Assembly: GCA_030737875.1 (NCBI GenBank) | Contig: CM060922.1 | Coordinates: 758,395,603-758,459,602, forward strand | Direction: 5' to 3' | Length of the DNA stretch: 64,000 nucleotides | Source: Allium sativum | Lineage: Eukaryota > Streptophyta > Magnoliopsida > Asparagales > Amaryllidaceae | Part shown: piece by piece, positions 24,235-37,780 of the stretch | How positions within the stretch are numbered: position 1 is the stretch's first letter | Layout: the number at the start of each line of letters is the position of its first letter | The notes under the pieces: generated by a model | Database searches by the model: none | What the model saw: only the letters and a program-made list of their open reading frames with translations | Told to the model about the DNA's origin: nothing | Translations under genes and position numbers: made by a program

Positions 24235-24656
24235 ATTTGTTAACAAGACTTAGGATCAAGCTACATATTATTCTTTTCCCATTGCTCTTTTTCATGTTTT
24301 GTTGCATTTCTTAAATTAAGGATAACTTCTTCGTTTTAAATCAGTTTTCTACAAACTATAGGTCTAAATTGACCAGAAAATCGCCACGAACGTAATGACG
24401 CTAATTTCATGTAGAGTCTCTTCAAATTTTCCTTTTTATTTTTTTTAAATGTTCGCATGTATTTCTTCGCATTTCACTGTATTTCTTCGCATTTCAAATA
24501 TTGCATGTAATTTCTTTATTAATCTTTTTCTTTATTTCACTGCATAAACTTCTTACATGCAATTACATTAATATTATTTAATCTTTCCTTTAAATATATC
24601 CATGCATATATACATATATCTCATTTTTAATTATATTAAAAATGCGGGGTGTTACA

Positions 24657-25929
24657 TTCTCCCATGCTTAAGGAATTTCGTCCTCGAAATTCGATAGGGG
24701 TTAAATATATAATTCCTTGCATAATATCAAACCATCAAGTGTGCATCCAATTTTTTTGCAAACATTGTGCACATGTGCAAAGTGAAAAACATCATAGTAA
24801 TGCATGTATGCCTAATTTGGTACCACCTATATGTATGCAAACTTTCAAAAAAAAAAATTCAAAACATGATGCTCACATCCTAAATATACTTGCAGTTCTA
24901 TATGAATGCAATATTTTTGAAAAACCAAAACATTTTTCATCCAAATTTTCCCATACTCTTATAGAATAAGAGCATAGTTCATCCAATTGTTGCATCCAAA
25001 ATCCTACCAACCATTATTAAATTCGAAATTTAGAAAAAACTAATTTTCCAAATTCGATTTCTTATGTTACAAAAAGGTATAAAACGGAAGAATTTACATT
25101 TTCCATTTTTCTTTATGTACCTTTTCTGGTTGCACTTGGATTTTTACATAGCTATTCTATAAAAAGTTCCTATTTTCCTATCCAAGCACAATTACATAAG
25201 AAACTTTTTTTTTTCAACTTATCTTTTTCGAGCAACAATTCTAGTCTTTATAATGTTTATGCATTCTACGGGAATTTATTTTTATTATTCTAGGATAGTC
25301 CTTATTATTTACTTCCAAACCTCAAACCCGTTCTTTCTAGACACTTATCCTTACCTACTCCATTAAAACATGGTTTGGTCTCTTTTTTTTCTAAATTTTT
25401 CTCCCAAAAATTAAAAATGGTAAAACTTTATTTTCTTTACCAAAACTTGCTTTTGCCAAACCATAAAAACACGCCGTAACAAAAATGCAAAACATTTTTT
25501 TCAAACATCAAAAACTGGAGTAGACAAGGACAACTATTTCTTAATCGGGTTTCCAAATTACCTAGGCTTTCCTAGACACATCCACGAAATCATTTCTTCC
25601 AACTATATATATTCCTAATCCATTTTCCACTTTATAAGGTTTCCCTACTAAACCCACTAATCTCAGTTACTATTGTATGGGATACATCTTTCTTAACACC
25701 AATCATTTTGTACACTTTCCACCCAACATACCTAAGGGCCTCAGATTTGCTTGCTCATTCTTTTAGCGTACAAAACAGTTATCCCAATTCTTTCCATATT
25801 TTGCTCTTTCAATTTAGTGGGCTTCTTTATAGATATAGGTTTATATATAATATATTTATATTTTTGAAAATACAAATACGCTCTCTCATTATCTATATAG
25901 GAATCGTAAACCTATGCTCTGATACCAAA
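24657..25929 (-). other. Non-coding internal region of element C
   Basis: 1273 bp, AT-rich, stops in all frames. At the left end TTCTCCC (minus GGGAGAA, purine tract) and the reverse complement of GAATTTCGAGGACGAAATTC (24672-24692) mark the 3' side. At the right end is the primer site. Confidence 0.8.
25916..25927 (-). other. Primer-binding site of element C
   Basis: Minus-strand TGGTATCAGAGC, two bases from the 5' LTR at 25930. Confidence 0.93.
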
Positions 25930-28384
25930 TGTAACAAACCGAATTCCAACGGACCGATTTTTTTTCAAAAACCCAATCCATCAAAACCCGAGTTGGTTGC
26001 TCTGGTATCCTGCAGAAAAGACAGAGACAAGAAATATGTCAGAGTTCGGAAAACACCTCACAGCAGAAGGAATAAAATATAATAATTATAAACATAGCTT
26101 TACCTTAATTACAATATTGCTAAATCAGTATCTCCAAAGCTATAAGTCTCTGTCATGAATCTAACCTGCGAATGTTATGAGGAGGGGGTCAGAACATATG
26201 TTCTGTGTGAATGAGTTTAAACTACACTTCTTGAATAATCCTACATATACCGTACAATTACATTTTATTATTTATTAGGATATTTGTGTCGCTAGCGCTC
26301 AAGGCTTACACACATGTCGCACCCATCTACTCCCAGTAGATTAACCTAATATAATGTATATGTAGCAACCCCCAAACTGAGGTACACCCCATGGTACCCC
26401 ACTCGCATGGTCCCCACCGTATCCTCGCAGTGATATACGCAGTCCCCCGTCCTATGTCATAGTAATGTATATTCCTCTTATATATATAATACAACACTAC
26501 GCCCACATAGGATCACTTAATTTGACTACCGTTATCGAATAATGCCCACCAGTCTACGATACACCACCCAGAGCAGACATGGTTATATCTGGACTCTTCC
26601 ACGTACGTATTCTCTATCGTATGCGATATCTAACCCGCACACCTATCGTGTGTGCGTACCCGAGTTCCGTGGTAGGGCTACATAAGAAACACGGAACTCG
26701 ATCGGGAGTTTTCCTTATATTTGTGCAAGGCCCGCCTTTAAGAGCCTCCCACACAAATATCCCTAGGGTCTGTTTTCTATGGTGGCTATGGCCCCACCTC
26801 GGCCCCTCCCATAACTAATAAAGACTATGAGAGCTAAGCGACAAGCCCCTAAGCAACCAATCTAAACATCCATGTGGCGTCCCCCCTCAACCACCGTCCT
26901 ACGATAGTGAATGGTTAATGGTATATTGGCTCTAGCTCTAGTCTTTCTGCATCCTACTGGTTGTGGTAACAGGCACTCGACGACCTACCATCCTTGTTGG
27001 TCATGAACCTCCACCTCCGTTGAGGCAGCCGCCGAAACACCTTTTCCATCATCGCGATCAACATTCTGACTGCCCAGCTATTCTTGTAGTCAAGGCCCAC
27101 CCACCTAATAGTTACGCGCAGACCCAACCTCTGCGGGCACAACCTGAAACATCTACCACCACACAGAGGACTACTAGGAGCACATATAACGTCTTAGGAA
27201 GCCGCGTGCTTCCCCTTCCAGTCTGTTGGAGCCGCCAATATAACGAATGTGCGCTCTCCTCGTGTCTTATGACACCGTGATGATTTACCTTGTTGGGTTA
27301 TTCATCCTACAACGTACAGATTTCCCCAAGCGCCTTGATTTTATATGTCATTAGACCCTACGTCTAATCAATTCTTATGCGCTTTTGTTACCTCATCAGT
27401 TTTTCTTATTTAACTTGGTTATTCTTATTCATATTGACTTCCTTTTCAAGTTTACCAAGTTACCCTCGCTTATTAATGCAATTTATACTTAACCCATTTA
27501 AGTCCATTAATAAGACCACAACATGTTGTTTTCCAACTTCATAAATTGTTCCCTTTTAGGGTTACAACAACATGTTATACATAATTCATAGTTAAGTATG
27601 TCTTATCCACATATATACTGATTAGGGGAATAATCCCCTAAACACCAGCCCCGAAGACCGAAATCAACATCAGACTGGCACCTAGAGAATTACTCAACCC
27701 AACCAACATATATGATTCTAATTTACTTCTTTTCCATTCATATAACTTATATCATCTTAAATTTCACACTTCTCCTTCCCAAACTACTTAATTTAAAATT
27801 AAGTATATCTTCACATATAAGTTACCTTATTTTCCTCTATCGTTTCTTATAACTTACCTTATCCCATAAGTTATACTTTCCACTTGTCCCTAGGACAAGT
27901 CTAACCTATTATCCTTCCTTTTCTTATTCAAATTCATTCATAATAGGTTATTTACCGTTCCCCACTTTTGTCATTAATTTAGATTTACTTAACCCTTTCC
28001 ATTTATTTAACCTGTTACCTAAACTTTACCCAATTCAATTTAATTTGTGATGCCATAACGGGTCCCCTTTGGTTAAGCATTATTTATTTATGTCTTACAT
28101 GTCGCCCATGTCCCACTTAACCTCTTTTATTATTGTTTCCATGTCTTGCACATGTTTTACTACGGTTAAGTCCACCTTAGTCTTACATGTTTTACATGTC
28201 TTGTCTTACTACGGTTAAGTCCATATTTACATGTTTTACATGTCTTGTCTTACTACGGTTAAGTCCATATTTACATGTCATATTTTACATGTCACACACT
28301 TAACCCTCTAACCATACCCATGTCACCCACATGTCTTATTATGGTTACTATTACTTAATTCATTCATTATGACGAACGGTGCAT

Positions 28385-28602
28385 GACCTCACACATTAGA
28401 CCGAACACTTTGTGGCTGCTGGATTTGCCGGGCGGTTCCGGGCAGTCTTACACCACAAAGCGGGTCTAAGCTCGTGTCACCAACCATTACACCTACAATT
28501 CATGCCTTTGACCTCTCACATTAGACGTCCAATTGTGGGAGTTGGATTTGCCGGGCGGTTCCGGGCAGTCTTACACAACAATTGCGCCTAACCTCGTGTC
28601 AA
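28385..28602 (-). other. Paired stem-loop module in C right LTR
   Basis: Same two units as in the left LTR. Unit 2 differs: AATTGTGG faces AACAATT, keeping the AATTGT/ACAATT pairs. Confidence 0.7.
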
Positions 28603-30560
28603 AGTTTCATTAACATCGTATTTCACCCAAATCCCAATTTTCATGTTATGTGTTTCCAATTCAACATATAGTCATGTTTACAATTTTACCTATTCCAACT
28701 TATTACTAATTACATATTAATTAGCCTTAATTACAAATTTCTAATTATAGGCAATTTCATCAATTCCATGTAATCCATACCTAAATATGCCAATTTCTTT
28801 TATATTCCAATTATCCAAAATATCCAATAATACTCAATTTCATAAAATCAATATTTTTCCAATATATTTCCCAATGTTCCCATGTTCATACATATAACCT
28901 AATTCACCTTTTAGGCTTATCTTACCAATAAATTTCACCAATCCATGATATCCAATTACATGTTGTTAATATTAAATTGTACTAATTCCATATCCAATTT
29001 CAATCATGCCAAACTACATAAATTTGAAACTACCATACAATTATGTCCATAATTCTATTCAAATCATACATAAATCTTTCCAACCCATATTATGCCCAAA
29101 CAACCCCTTTTTCCCTTTTACTTTCTCATTCTCGTTTACAATGCATAAATTCATGATAGATGTAGGCTCGAGATAGCCTAGCTATAAAAATAAAAAGGGG
29201 AAAGAATAAAAAGGAGAGAACTCAATCGTAAGTATAAATGAAATAACTGATCTTATTAAATTATCATCATATTCATTATGGGGAATGACAAACGATAGAA
29301 GTACAATTATACAACAACTATATTTTAAACCACTCACCTTGACTGGATTGGAGAAATAAACAATTGGTTGTTGAGGTAGAACATTGGTTTAGGTTTCTTA
29401 TTTGATTATTGACGTAGAACGTGAATTGTTGTTGAAGAAACTTGCTACTTGATTTGATTAAACTCCAAAATTAATGAAGAACTTGCAATTTAATCTAGAG
29501 TTTAGAGGCGGCGGCTATGTTAGGTTGAAGTCTGGTGGCATGGAGGCGTCTTATAAGAGATAGAATGATTTGAGGGTTAGGTTAGATGTTCTTTTATAGG
29601 TGGGTTAGAGCAACTAGGACCTTAGGATTAAATAAAAACTCATCTAAACCATCCACCTCACCCTAGAAAAGAACCATCCAGAACAACCCTTTTCACACTT
29701 AATGCTCCTTTAAATAAAATAAAAAAGGTAACCGCTTTGTTTCTTTCTAATTAATGCATTACATACTATTTTTAACGTATAGCAACCTCTTTCCTTCATG
29801 CATTCAATTATTTTTTTATTTATTTGCACTTATACATGAACCTTTATTTGCTATATTCTTCTCCTAATCAATTAACTGATTTCTTTCTCTTTTTGTCTAC
29901 TCTTTTTGAAAAGAAACCGCATGTCCTTAAACCATTTTCTTTTATTTATTTACATCTAATCACATGTGCATGCGTCTCTGATTTGAATGTTATTTAATAA
30001 CATTAACCTTCCTCCAATTTTGGCTTGCTTATGGCCTTATTAGTTTACTTTTTAAACGTTTAAATTTCAAAAGTTGATCCCCTTCACATTTAATTACTCC
30101 ATTTTAATGTTCACAACTTTTTTCTATGCACGCTTTAATTGCACATTTGATATGTTTTGCACTCCATATTCTCTTTTTTTTATTTGCATCACATTAATTT
30201 ATTTTTATTCAGGTTCATTCATCATCCATTTATTTAATGCAATAATTTCACATATCCTCTTTCCCTTATTGCATTAATTTCAAATAACATGTATACATAT
30301 ATGCCCCCTTTTTTGTTTGTCTCTATGTTTGCGCGCAACTTCAAATTTGAATCATGTTCATACGCATCCATCTCTTATGCGTATACTAACTTTTATATGC
30401 GAACAATTGTCTATTTTATTTGGAAATTATCTTTCTTAATCAATTAATGGTTTATTTCCATTCTTTCAATTAAACCTCCAATTAACTTATCCCCTTTCGC
30501 ACTAAACCAATTTGCTAAGCCACTATTTAGACGCTCCTTAAAACAAAACAAAAAATATAT

Positions 30561-30633
30561 GGCACTGGTGGGGATTGAACTCACAACCTCTTATGTACAA
30601 GTCTCATGTATTAACCAAATGAGCTACTAAGTC
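30561..30633 (-). other. tRNA-like sequence in C right LTR
   Basis: Second copy of the tRNA-like 73-mer. The A-box-like and B-box-like words are unchanged although several other bases differ. Confidence 0.6.
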
Positions 30634-31064
30634 TTTTGTTAACAAGACTTAGGACCAAGCTACATATTATTCTTTTCCCATTGCTCTTTTTCATGTTTTG
30701 TTGCATTTCTTAAATTAAGGATAACTTCTTCGTTTTAAATCAGTTTTCTACAAACTATAGGTCTAAATTGACCAGAAAATCGCCACGAACGTAATGATGC
30801 TAATTGCATGACCAAATTCTAGAGTCTCTTCAAATTCTCCTTTTTATTTCTTTTTAAATGTTCGCATGTATTTCTTCGCATTTCACTGTATTTCTTCTTA
30901 TTTCAAATATTGCATGTAATTTCTTTATTAATCTTTTTCTTTATTTCACTGCATAAACTTCTTACATGCAATTACATTAATATTATTTAACTTTCCTTTA
31001 AATATATCCATGCACATATACATGTATCTCATTTTTAATTATATTAAAAATGCAGGGTGTTACA

Positions 31065-31730
31065 AATTCTTTTCCCAGAGGAATGCGAAATGGGGTACTA
31101 AGCCGGGATGCACAGAGGATACAAATTTTCATTGGGTTGTTCGGGATGTGATTTCACATCAGCATGGGATGCGAATTAGCTTGCTTCCGGGGATGCTTAT
31201 TATGCTTCCCTGAGACTTAAGCATATTTCGTACAACCAAAGGTTGTTGGATGTGAAACCTTACCCAATAGTTATCTCATACTCTACCTAAGGAAAATTCG
31301 TCTCCTATTGGACTCGTATTGTTTTCACGACATTACATGATTGGATTTTTTCGGCATTACATGGTTGGATCGGACTTTGGTTCGGACGTATTGATTGGTA
31401 ACTCCTTTACGCTCAAATAATAGTCGATAATTCAGACTTGCACATAGGAGTAGAGCATATACTCTAAGTATGGACATGTGAATGAACTACTGATTTTATT
31501 TTCGATCTCGACCACGACGTAGTCGCAACTCGACATGAACCCGACGATATTGGTCGACAACGATGATGTTTATAGTTTAGAGACTAACGACCATCATTCT
31601 GTTCTAATTTTTTATTATAATCGTATTATCACCTCACGACAGTGCTGTTCCATGTTAGTTTACACCAACATGAGGGGTATAGGTTTTTCAGTGTGGTTTT
31701 TAATGTGACTATGTTAAAAGTATAGTTTGC
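31065..31730 (-). other. Probable Tat 3' LTR U3 remainder and flank
   Basis: Starts with the TSD AATTC of element C, then continues the GATGCGAAAT-rich block to about 31230. The rest, to the start of the antisense ORF, has no motif I can assign. No clear polypurine tract was found, so the exact Tat LTR/internal boundary is unresolved. Confidence 0.4.
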
Positions 31731-34700
31731 AATGACATCAAGATCTTCTCAAAACTTAAGGGCTGGGAAGTTGAAGCTTTAGAAACCACACCATCGCTGA
31801 ATGTGTCTTCTATCAGCTGTAGTTCAAGGGGCAGTGAGCTTGAGACTTCAGAGGCTTCCACCTCCTTCCAACTCATTAGCTCGCCTAATGCACCCGATCA
31901 GGGTGTGCTGTCAGAAAAACCACCACGATCGACCGAATGTACAGCAGGGCCAGTGATATCAGAAGGAGTTGGAGATGTAGAAGAAAACCGCGAAAGAGAA
32001 GAGGATGTTGACATCATGGAGGAAGATGTTTTTAAGGCACCGGACATGATGATGGATGCCGCCATTGTTGATGTCCCGTAGGGTTCGATGCCTTCGTGGA
32101 TAGATGAAGCAGTGTTAAGGCGTGTGTACAAGAAGTCCAGCATCTCTGGGACGATGTTCGCATCCCTAAGAGGGATAGGTTGCATGCACACCCAGAAGGA
32201 TACACTACCTGGAACAAGCATATATATATATATATATATATATATGTTTATGGTTGCGTGCCCCTGTCGTGTGGGTTCATCCGGGATATGTTATGCTACT
32301 TCTATTTAGCGATGACGCAGTTTCACCTAAATGCGTATGCCTTCCTTCTTGGTGCCTGCATTCTATTTATGGAGTGCCTGCACATAGTACCTACTGAGGA
32401 AGATATCCAGTTCTTCTTCCAGATGAAGTGGAGAACTGCTACTGTGCCTTCCCCGATCTACTTCAAGGCATAAGAAAAATCCTGGTTTATCCTAGGGACA
32501 TAAGTAATCTTAGCATTTTTAAATATGACTGATTTTATGTCCTCTATCACCCAGGATTCACGAGGAGATGGCTGGCCGGAAGTAATGTCTTTCTCGCCTT
32601 GGATTCATAGTTAGTCAAGTCGTAAGATCGAGACTAAATTTATGTTTATGTAACAGACAGTCCTCCTGTACCCAAAGGCAAAGTGCACCGGGAGCGTCTT
32701 GAAGTGTTGAAGGTTACTTTAGTTGAGGCTCACATTATTCAGAATGTTCTGATTGAACAACTTCTTTGTCGAATGGGCTTACTTCCCATAAATTGTTCAA
32801 TGTCCCATCCCATTTGATGTTGTAGAGGAAGAAAAGGCTAAAATTGAAGGAGGAAAAAGTCCTTTGGGTCCATAAAAGAAGGTGCCCATATCCCGTCCAA
32901 ACAAATTCAAGGTCATAAGGACTCAGAAAGAAACTAGTGAGCGCAACGCCGGTGATGAGGAGATAGTTACTAGGGAATAGGATCTATCACCCACTCCTGT
33001 ATCATTTTCAACAACCGAGACGAGGTCGGGACCATCGCCCAGGCTGGTTTCTCTAGTTGCTAATTTTGGGACAACGCGTCATTGGAGGATGAGGGTCAGT
33101 TTAAAGATTTGTACGATGTCCCACTTGATCTTACATTGTCTTGGCCTAATGGCACAAGTACCATAAGCCTAAAACCAAACATTGGGGAGGTCATCCCTTC
33201 AAGAGTGCTTAAATCTGGTTCGCGGAGAGAACACGTAGGGGACACACACACACTCATAAACATTGCATAACACAACATTTTTTTTATGCGTGGAGTGTTA
33301 GATTCTAACTTTGAATCTGTTCTGTGCAAGTGAAATGGCTTGAGATAGTGATAGAGATAGAGGTTGAGGATCTGGGGCTATTGGCCATAAAGGAGCGAGT
33401 ATGTAAGTACTTTTAGAAGAGGCATATATTTGTTTATAAACCCCCTTGTCCTCATGAACGTAGCAGTGAATGTCGCTACAGAGATCAACCTCAATAGTCG
33501 AAATCTCCGCCACATATTATTCGATCTTGGGAAACAGATTCGAGGCTAATAATGGGCACAAGGCAGCAGTTATCGACGCTTCCTCTTTATGTTCCACACT
33601 TGATACCCATGACCACATCTGGAAGTAAGGAGTTGGCGCCCAAGGATCGGAGACAGAGAAGAAAGAAGCATTAAATAAGGGCCCACAGTTTCCTGACACG
33701 TTGGGAATCACATAGTTCACTCCCAAGCAGAAAAAGGCGATGCTAAAGGAGTCATTCCATGGATTGTACTTTGATGAGCTTAAGTGGTTGTCGAACATTC
33801 ACCAGATCCCTATGGACATGGAACCAGATGTGTATGGCAAAGTATATGATGTTCACTTACAGTCTAAGGAAATACATAGGTACGTGAGGCATCTCTTGGA
33901 GATGATCTTTAAGAAGAATGTTGAAATCCAAAATCTGGAATGGGATGTTAAAGTTGAAAGAGAGACCCTCAAGAATAGGGAGGACGCATTAGTAAGACAA
34001 CTCTCCAAATTGTATCTATTTTTTCGCATACAAGTGACACATTTATATGTGAACTCTCTATTGTCGAAACAAAACAACTGGAGCGAGAGCACAAGAAGGT
34101 CGAGGCTCCAGTGAAGTAGGCTCAAGAGTCGTACAAAGATACAGTGGCCATAGTCTCGTCTGAGAATACAGCTCTCAAGCAAGACAACAAAACTCTAATG
34201 GAGGACAAAACTCTAATGGAGGAGAATATCTTATTGGAAAATGAAAATAAAGAGATGCACCAGTCCGCAAAGATAATGAGACTCTGGTTGAGGAAAATAA
34301 GAGCCTAAATGGGGAGAGTAAGCAGGCACAATGACTTAACAATGAGAACAACGAGCTTAGGAAGCTTCCGGACCTAAGAAATGCTGAGCTCGCTCAAGCC
34401 AAGAAGGAAGTTGAGGATACTACAGCCATGAACATAAAGGTGTTGAGCCATGTGGATGGCATAAAGGCCGAGCACCAGGCTGAGGTGGAAAGGCTCAAGG
34501 CTAAAGCTGAAGATGCTGAGGCTAGAGTGGAGGAGCCTTTGGAGCCATACAACTGGGGCACGTACGTCAAAGCACTTTGATTCCGTGAAATCTCGTGGGT
34601 TGAAGATTATCCTCGAACTATGGCCCAAACTTGGGATAGGTCATTGCAGTTTGAGGCTAGGTTGCGGCAGGTAGACTCAATTGATGAGGTTGATTTAATG

Positions 34701-36010
34701 TTTAAACATTTTACTGAGTAGTGCACGGTGCTGGTTGAAGGAAGGAGACTGTTAAGAGAAGATGTTGAGAAGGTAAGGATGGAGGAACTTACTGCTACAA
34801 AGGGGAAGTGACTACCAAGAGCGTGATAATTGCTTATGAGTTTGTAGAAGGTAGCTCTCAGCAAAAGCAAGTTGTGCCATCCACCTCTACAGGTGGCTGA
34901 TTCGTCGTAGACCCTATCACTACCAAGTATGATCGCGATTATCCGGGGTTGGGACACATAAGCTCTCTTCAGCCAACGACTGGGAGGACTATGCCTGTCG
35001 AAACAACACCGTACGTGTTGGCAGTTAAAGTCTTATTATAACGAGTGCTTAAGTGGATGGTAACATGAAGTCGAAGTAGACTAATTCATCTTCTTTTTCA
35101 TTGTGCAGGTTCCTACGAAACATAGATAACAATGGGCTTCACACGAACACTGTATGCTTGCCTAAGTTTGATATGGGGATGCAAAGAGAGCAACTTGTAG
35201 AAGGAGGCAGTCATTTGGACACATTCTTAGATCTGGATCTTGGGGATTTTAAAGACTTGCTCTCGGAAGGGAAAGAGAAGGATGGAGAGGGAGTGCCAGT
35301 GATCAGGGTGATGGAGGTTGGAGAGCAGACAATGCTCGATCTTGCTGAAGCCTAGAAAGCCCATTTACTCACTAAGTCTGAGGAGCATGAGGAGAAGAGG
35401 AAGACGGGTGAGGTGTCTCTATAAATGGCTCAGGCAGAGGCTAGGAAGAAAGATGAGGATGAGGCTAAGGCCAAAGTGCAAGAGGCAACGAAGAAGAAGG
35501 CTGATGATTAAGCCGCTAAGAAAAGGCTGATGATGAGGCCGCTAAAAAGAGGGCCAATGATGAGGCCTCTAAGAAGAGAGCCGATGCTGAGTTCAAGAAG
35601 CTGTAGGAGGAAGAGGCTAAGAAGCTCAAGGCCGGGCAAGCGACCGAGCAGAAAGTGGCCAGGGAAGCCAAGAAAAAGGCCGATATAGAGGAGAAGAAGG
35701 ATAAGGCGGTCGAGAGGAGGGGACACCTTGGCGATACTAGTGCCTACCAGTGAAGTCGCACTCAAACCTTTGCAAGAGATCGCTCTCGTTGATGAGCCGA
35801 TCACTGAGATTTCGAGTGATGACAACAATGGGGGGGAGTTCAAGATGGTGCCCTATGGGTCAACCTTTCCGACTAAGGGTAAGAAGGGGAGAGGTGGGAG
35901 AAGATCCTGAAATAAGAGGAAGAAGTTGGTGACGAGCCGTCTAGTGCTATGTCCGACAAGAAGAAGAAGAAGAAGGGTAGGTCATCCAAGTGAAAGTTAG
36001 AAAGTTTTTG
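31731..36010 (+). pseudogene. Antisense extra ORF (aORF) of the Tat element, decayed
   Basis: Plus-strand coding remnants run opposite to pol and tail-to-tail with it. Reading left to right: an acidic Ser/Glu-rich N-terminal piece (31803-32081); a segment ending 32473 with HLNAYAFLLGACILFMECL and PTEEDIQFFFQMK, which fits the plant gypsy-type transposon/plant-mobile-like domain (Pfam Transposase_28 pattern, from memory); coiled-coil-like pieces (33740-34114 and 34380-34900); an acidic stretch (35101-35355); and a Lys/Glu/Ala-rich repetitive tail (35380-36000) with recurring AKKRADDEA-type units. In-frame stops and shifts occur throughout, plus an (AT)n run at 32219-32246 inside the domain. 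Function is unknown even for intact family members. Introns cannot be excluded. Confidence 0.65.
32219..32246. repeat. (AT)n microsatellite
   Basis: About 13 uninterrupted AT/TA dinucleotides within the antisense ORF remnant. Confidence 0.95.
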
Positions 36011-36952
36011 GTAACGTAGCCCAATAGTATACACGAGTATGGCCCTTACTTTTGGAGACATGATGTGGTTTTCATGTAATCACGTCATTAGTAAGAAATA
36101 AATAGCTATGGTTAGCTCTTATGAATGAAATTTTTAGTTGACTTTGCTTATATTACATGTTGTTTTAAGTGTTAAATTTTTGTTAATGCTTTCCAGTATT
36201 TGTACTTTCGTAAATGTAATCATCGTCAAACTTGGGAAAACAGTGTCTATGTCTTCGCTCTTGAGATTCTCAAGTCGTGCGAAGCTTGTATGTGTTGGCC
36301 TTACTCTCGGGACTTAGTTGGGAGCCTTGGGTCATGCGAGGTTTGGTTTTTGTGACTCCCCTCTCGGGATCTCCTTGCGGCCGTTGATCTCGAGTCGTGA
36401 GGAGGCAAGGTGGATGTCATTATTTCGTCTTTTATACTCTCCCCTCATTTCGTTTGGATTAGAGTTTGAGGGAGTCATTGGTTCACCGGTTTGGTACCCG
36501 AATCAATACCCTGTGGGTCGGACGGAGCCAAGTGAGCGGTCGATGTCACACTCACTTTTCTGGTAGGTTACCTCCAAGTCTAAAGACCTAGGAACTGGGT
36601 TAGACACTCAAGTTAGAGAGCATCGTGAGTTATTTATATTTGGCCTCGTCTTTGGTTTGAGACTCGAGTCTGCTTGTGAAGGGTGGACCACATCACAAGG
36701 TTTGATCCTTTGTAAAGACTCGAGTGAGTGAATTAATCCTAAACTTCGAGTTGCCAATCAAGTATTGTGCGCTTGTGTATGCAAGTCAGTTGTCATAATT
36801 GCTTAAACATACTACATAGAGAGTAAATACACAAAGTACATGGACAATTGAAATTTTCCTTACAGATAACTTTGGAAATAATGGCATTTTTTTCAATGCC
36901 TTGAACTTTGAAAACTAAACATTGGTGGAAAGTGGTAAATATGTATAATAGA
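36011..36952. other. Spacer between antisense ORF and Tat pol
   Basis: No coding. AAATAAAT near 36096 and AATGAAATTT near 36124 could serve as poly(A) signals for the plus-strand antisense ORF. A G/C-richer stretch (36240-36580) with repeated TCTCGGGA and GTCGTG words follows. Nothing else seen. Confidence 0.5.
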
Positions 36953-37780
36953 CTAAGTGAAGTAGGAGCGAAGGTGTTCGCTGTCCCATGCTCTTGGTAG
37001 CTCGGCGCCATCAACGGTCATTAGCTTGAAGGTTCCATCTCTAAGCCTCTGTTGTACGGTGTATGGACCTTTCCAGCGAGGACAGAAACTGATTGGTGTG
37101 GGAAAGATTCGCTTTAGGACGAGGTCGCCGATGTCAAATTGCTTTAGTCGGACTTTGGAGTTGAAGTATTGGGCAACCCGTTGTTGTTGAGATAGCTCTG
37201 CACTCAGCTTCATCTCTATTCTCTTCGAGTAGATCAAGTGATTCCAAGTGAAGACCTTGGTTGGTCTTCGGATCATAGTATATAACTTGATGATATTGGA
37301 GCTTGAGCTCAACAGGAATGTCCACTTCCGACCCATATGAGAGAGCAAAAGGAGTGTGACCAATTCAGACTTATGATTAGACCGGTAAGCCCAAAGGGCT
37401 ACAGGGAATTCATCTACCATAAGCCTCCATCCTTTTCCAAACGCTTCTTGATGATGATTTGATCACTTTGTTGACATCCTTGACTAGCCTACTGGCTTGA
37501 GAATGAGCTACTGCATAGAATTTCTTCTCAATGGTGTGTCGTCAGCATAAGGTTTTGAGCTCAGTACTTTTGAATTGGGTCCCCTTATCGGACACGATAG
37601 TCTTGGGAACTCTAAAACGACAGTTGATGTTGCAAAACGATGAAGTTGGTCACTCTCTTGGTAGTAATTGTAGTAAGAGGCCTGGCTTCGGCCCACTTAG
37701 AGAAGTGATCAATTGCGATGATAGCTTACCATGCACCACTTCTTGCCATTGAAAGGTCCCAATGATATCGATTCCCCATA
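36953..37780 (-). pseudogene. Tat integrase remnant
   Basis: Minus strand. The catalytic-core word IAIDHFSKWAEA (first core Asp) lies near 37700, and IVSDKGTQF (second core Asp) near 37575-37605 in another frame. The C-terminal part is an uninterrupted 155-codon frame (37420-36953) starting MVDEFPVALWAYR and ending in KGPYTV...WDSEHLRSY. It corresponds to the region after the catalytic Glu and the GPF/Y-like module of Ty3 integrases. The core is split by frameshifts and stops, so no active enzyme is encoded. Integrase would insert the cDNA into host DNA. Confidence 0.85.

Larger units (their letters stand above)
19508..24656 (-). repeat. 3' LTR (left) of element C
   Basis: 5149-bp LTR. Minus-strand TATAAAA is at 23197-23203. 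A tRNA-like 73-mer lies at 24162-24234, an (AAATA)n run at about 23293-23322, a ~44-bp tandem repeat at about 21775-21890 with the core TACGGTTAAGTCCAT, and the paired stem-loop module at 21990-22206. No coding. Confidence 0.92.
19508..31064 (-). mobile_element. Element C: LARD-like non-autonomous LTR retrotransposon
   Basis: Two long LTRs (19508-24656, 5149 bp; 25930-31064, 5135 bp) enclose only 1273 bp. The TSD AATTC is perfect (19503-19507, 31065-31069). On the minus strand the order is 5' LTR (right), TGGTATCAGAGC primer site, non-coding interior, pol-end-like motif GAATTTCGAGGACGAAATTC, short purine tract, 3' LTR (left). No gag or pol domain exists in the interior, so mobilisation must have depended on proteins from a related Tekay-type element. 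LTR termini are TGTAACA/TGTTACA; the left LTR outer end is CGTAACA by mutation. The first 600 bp of the LTRs differ at about 30-35 positions, so C is clearly older than A. Confidence 0.9.
25930..31064 (-). repeat. 5' LTR (right) of element C
   Basis: 5135-bp LTR collinear with the left one, with many transitions and small indels, including an extra ~22 bp near 29640 and a shorter (AAATA)n run near 29713. It contains the paired stem-loop module (28385-28602), TATAAAA (29592-29598) and the tRNA-like 73-mer (30561-30633). Confidence 0.92.
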
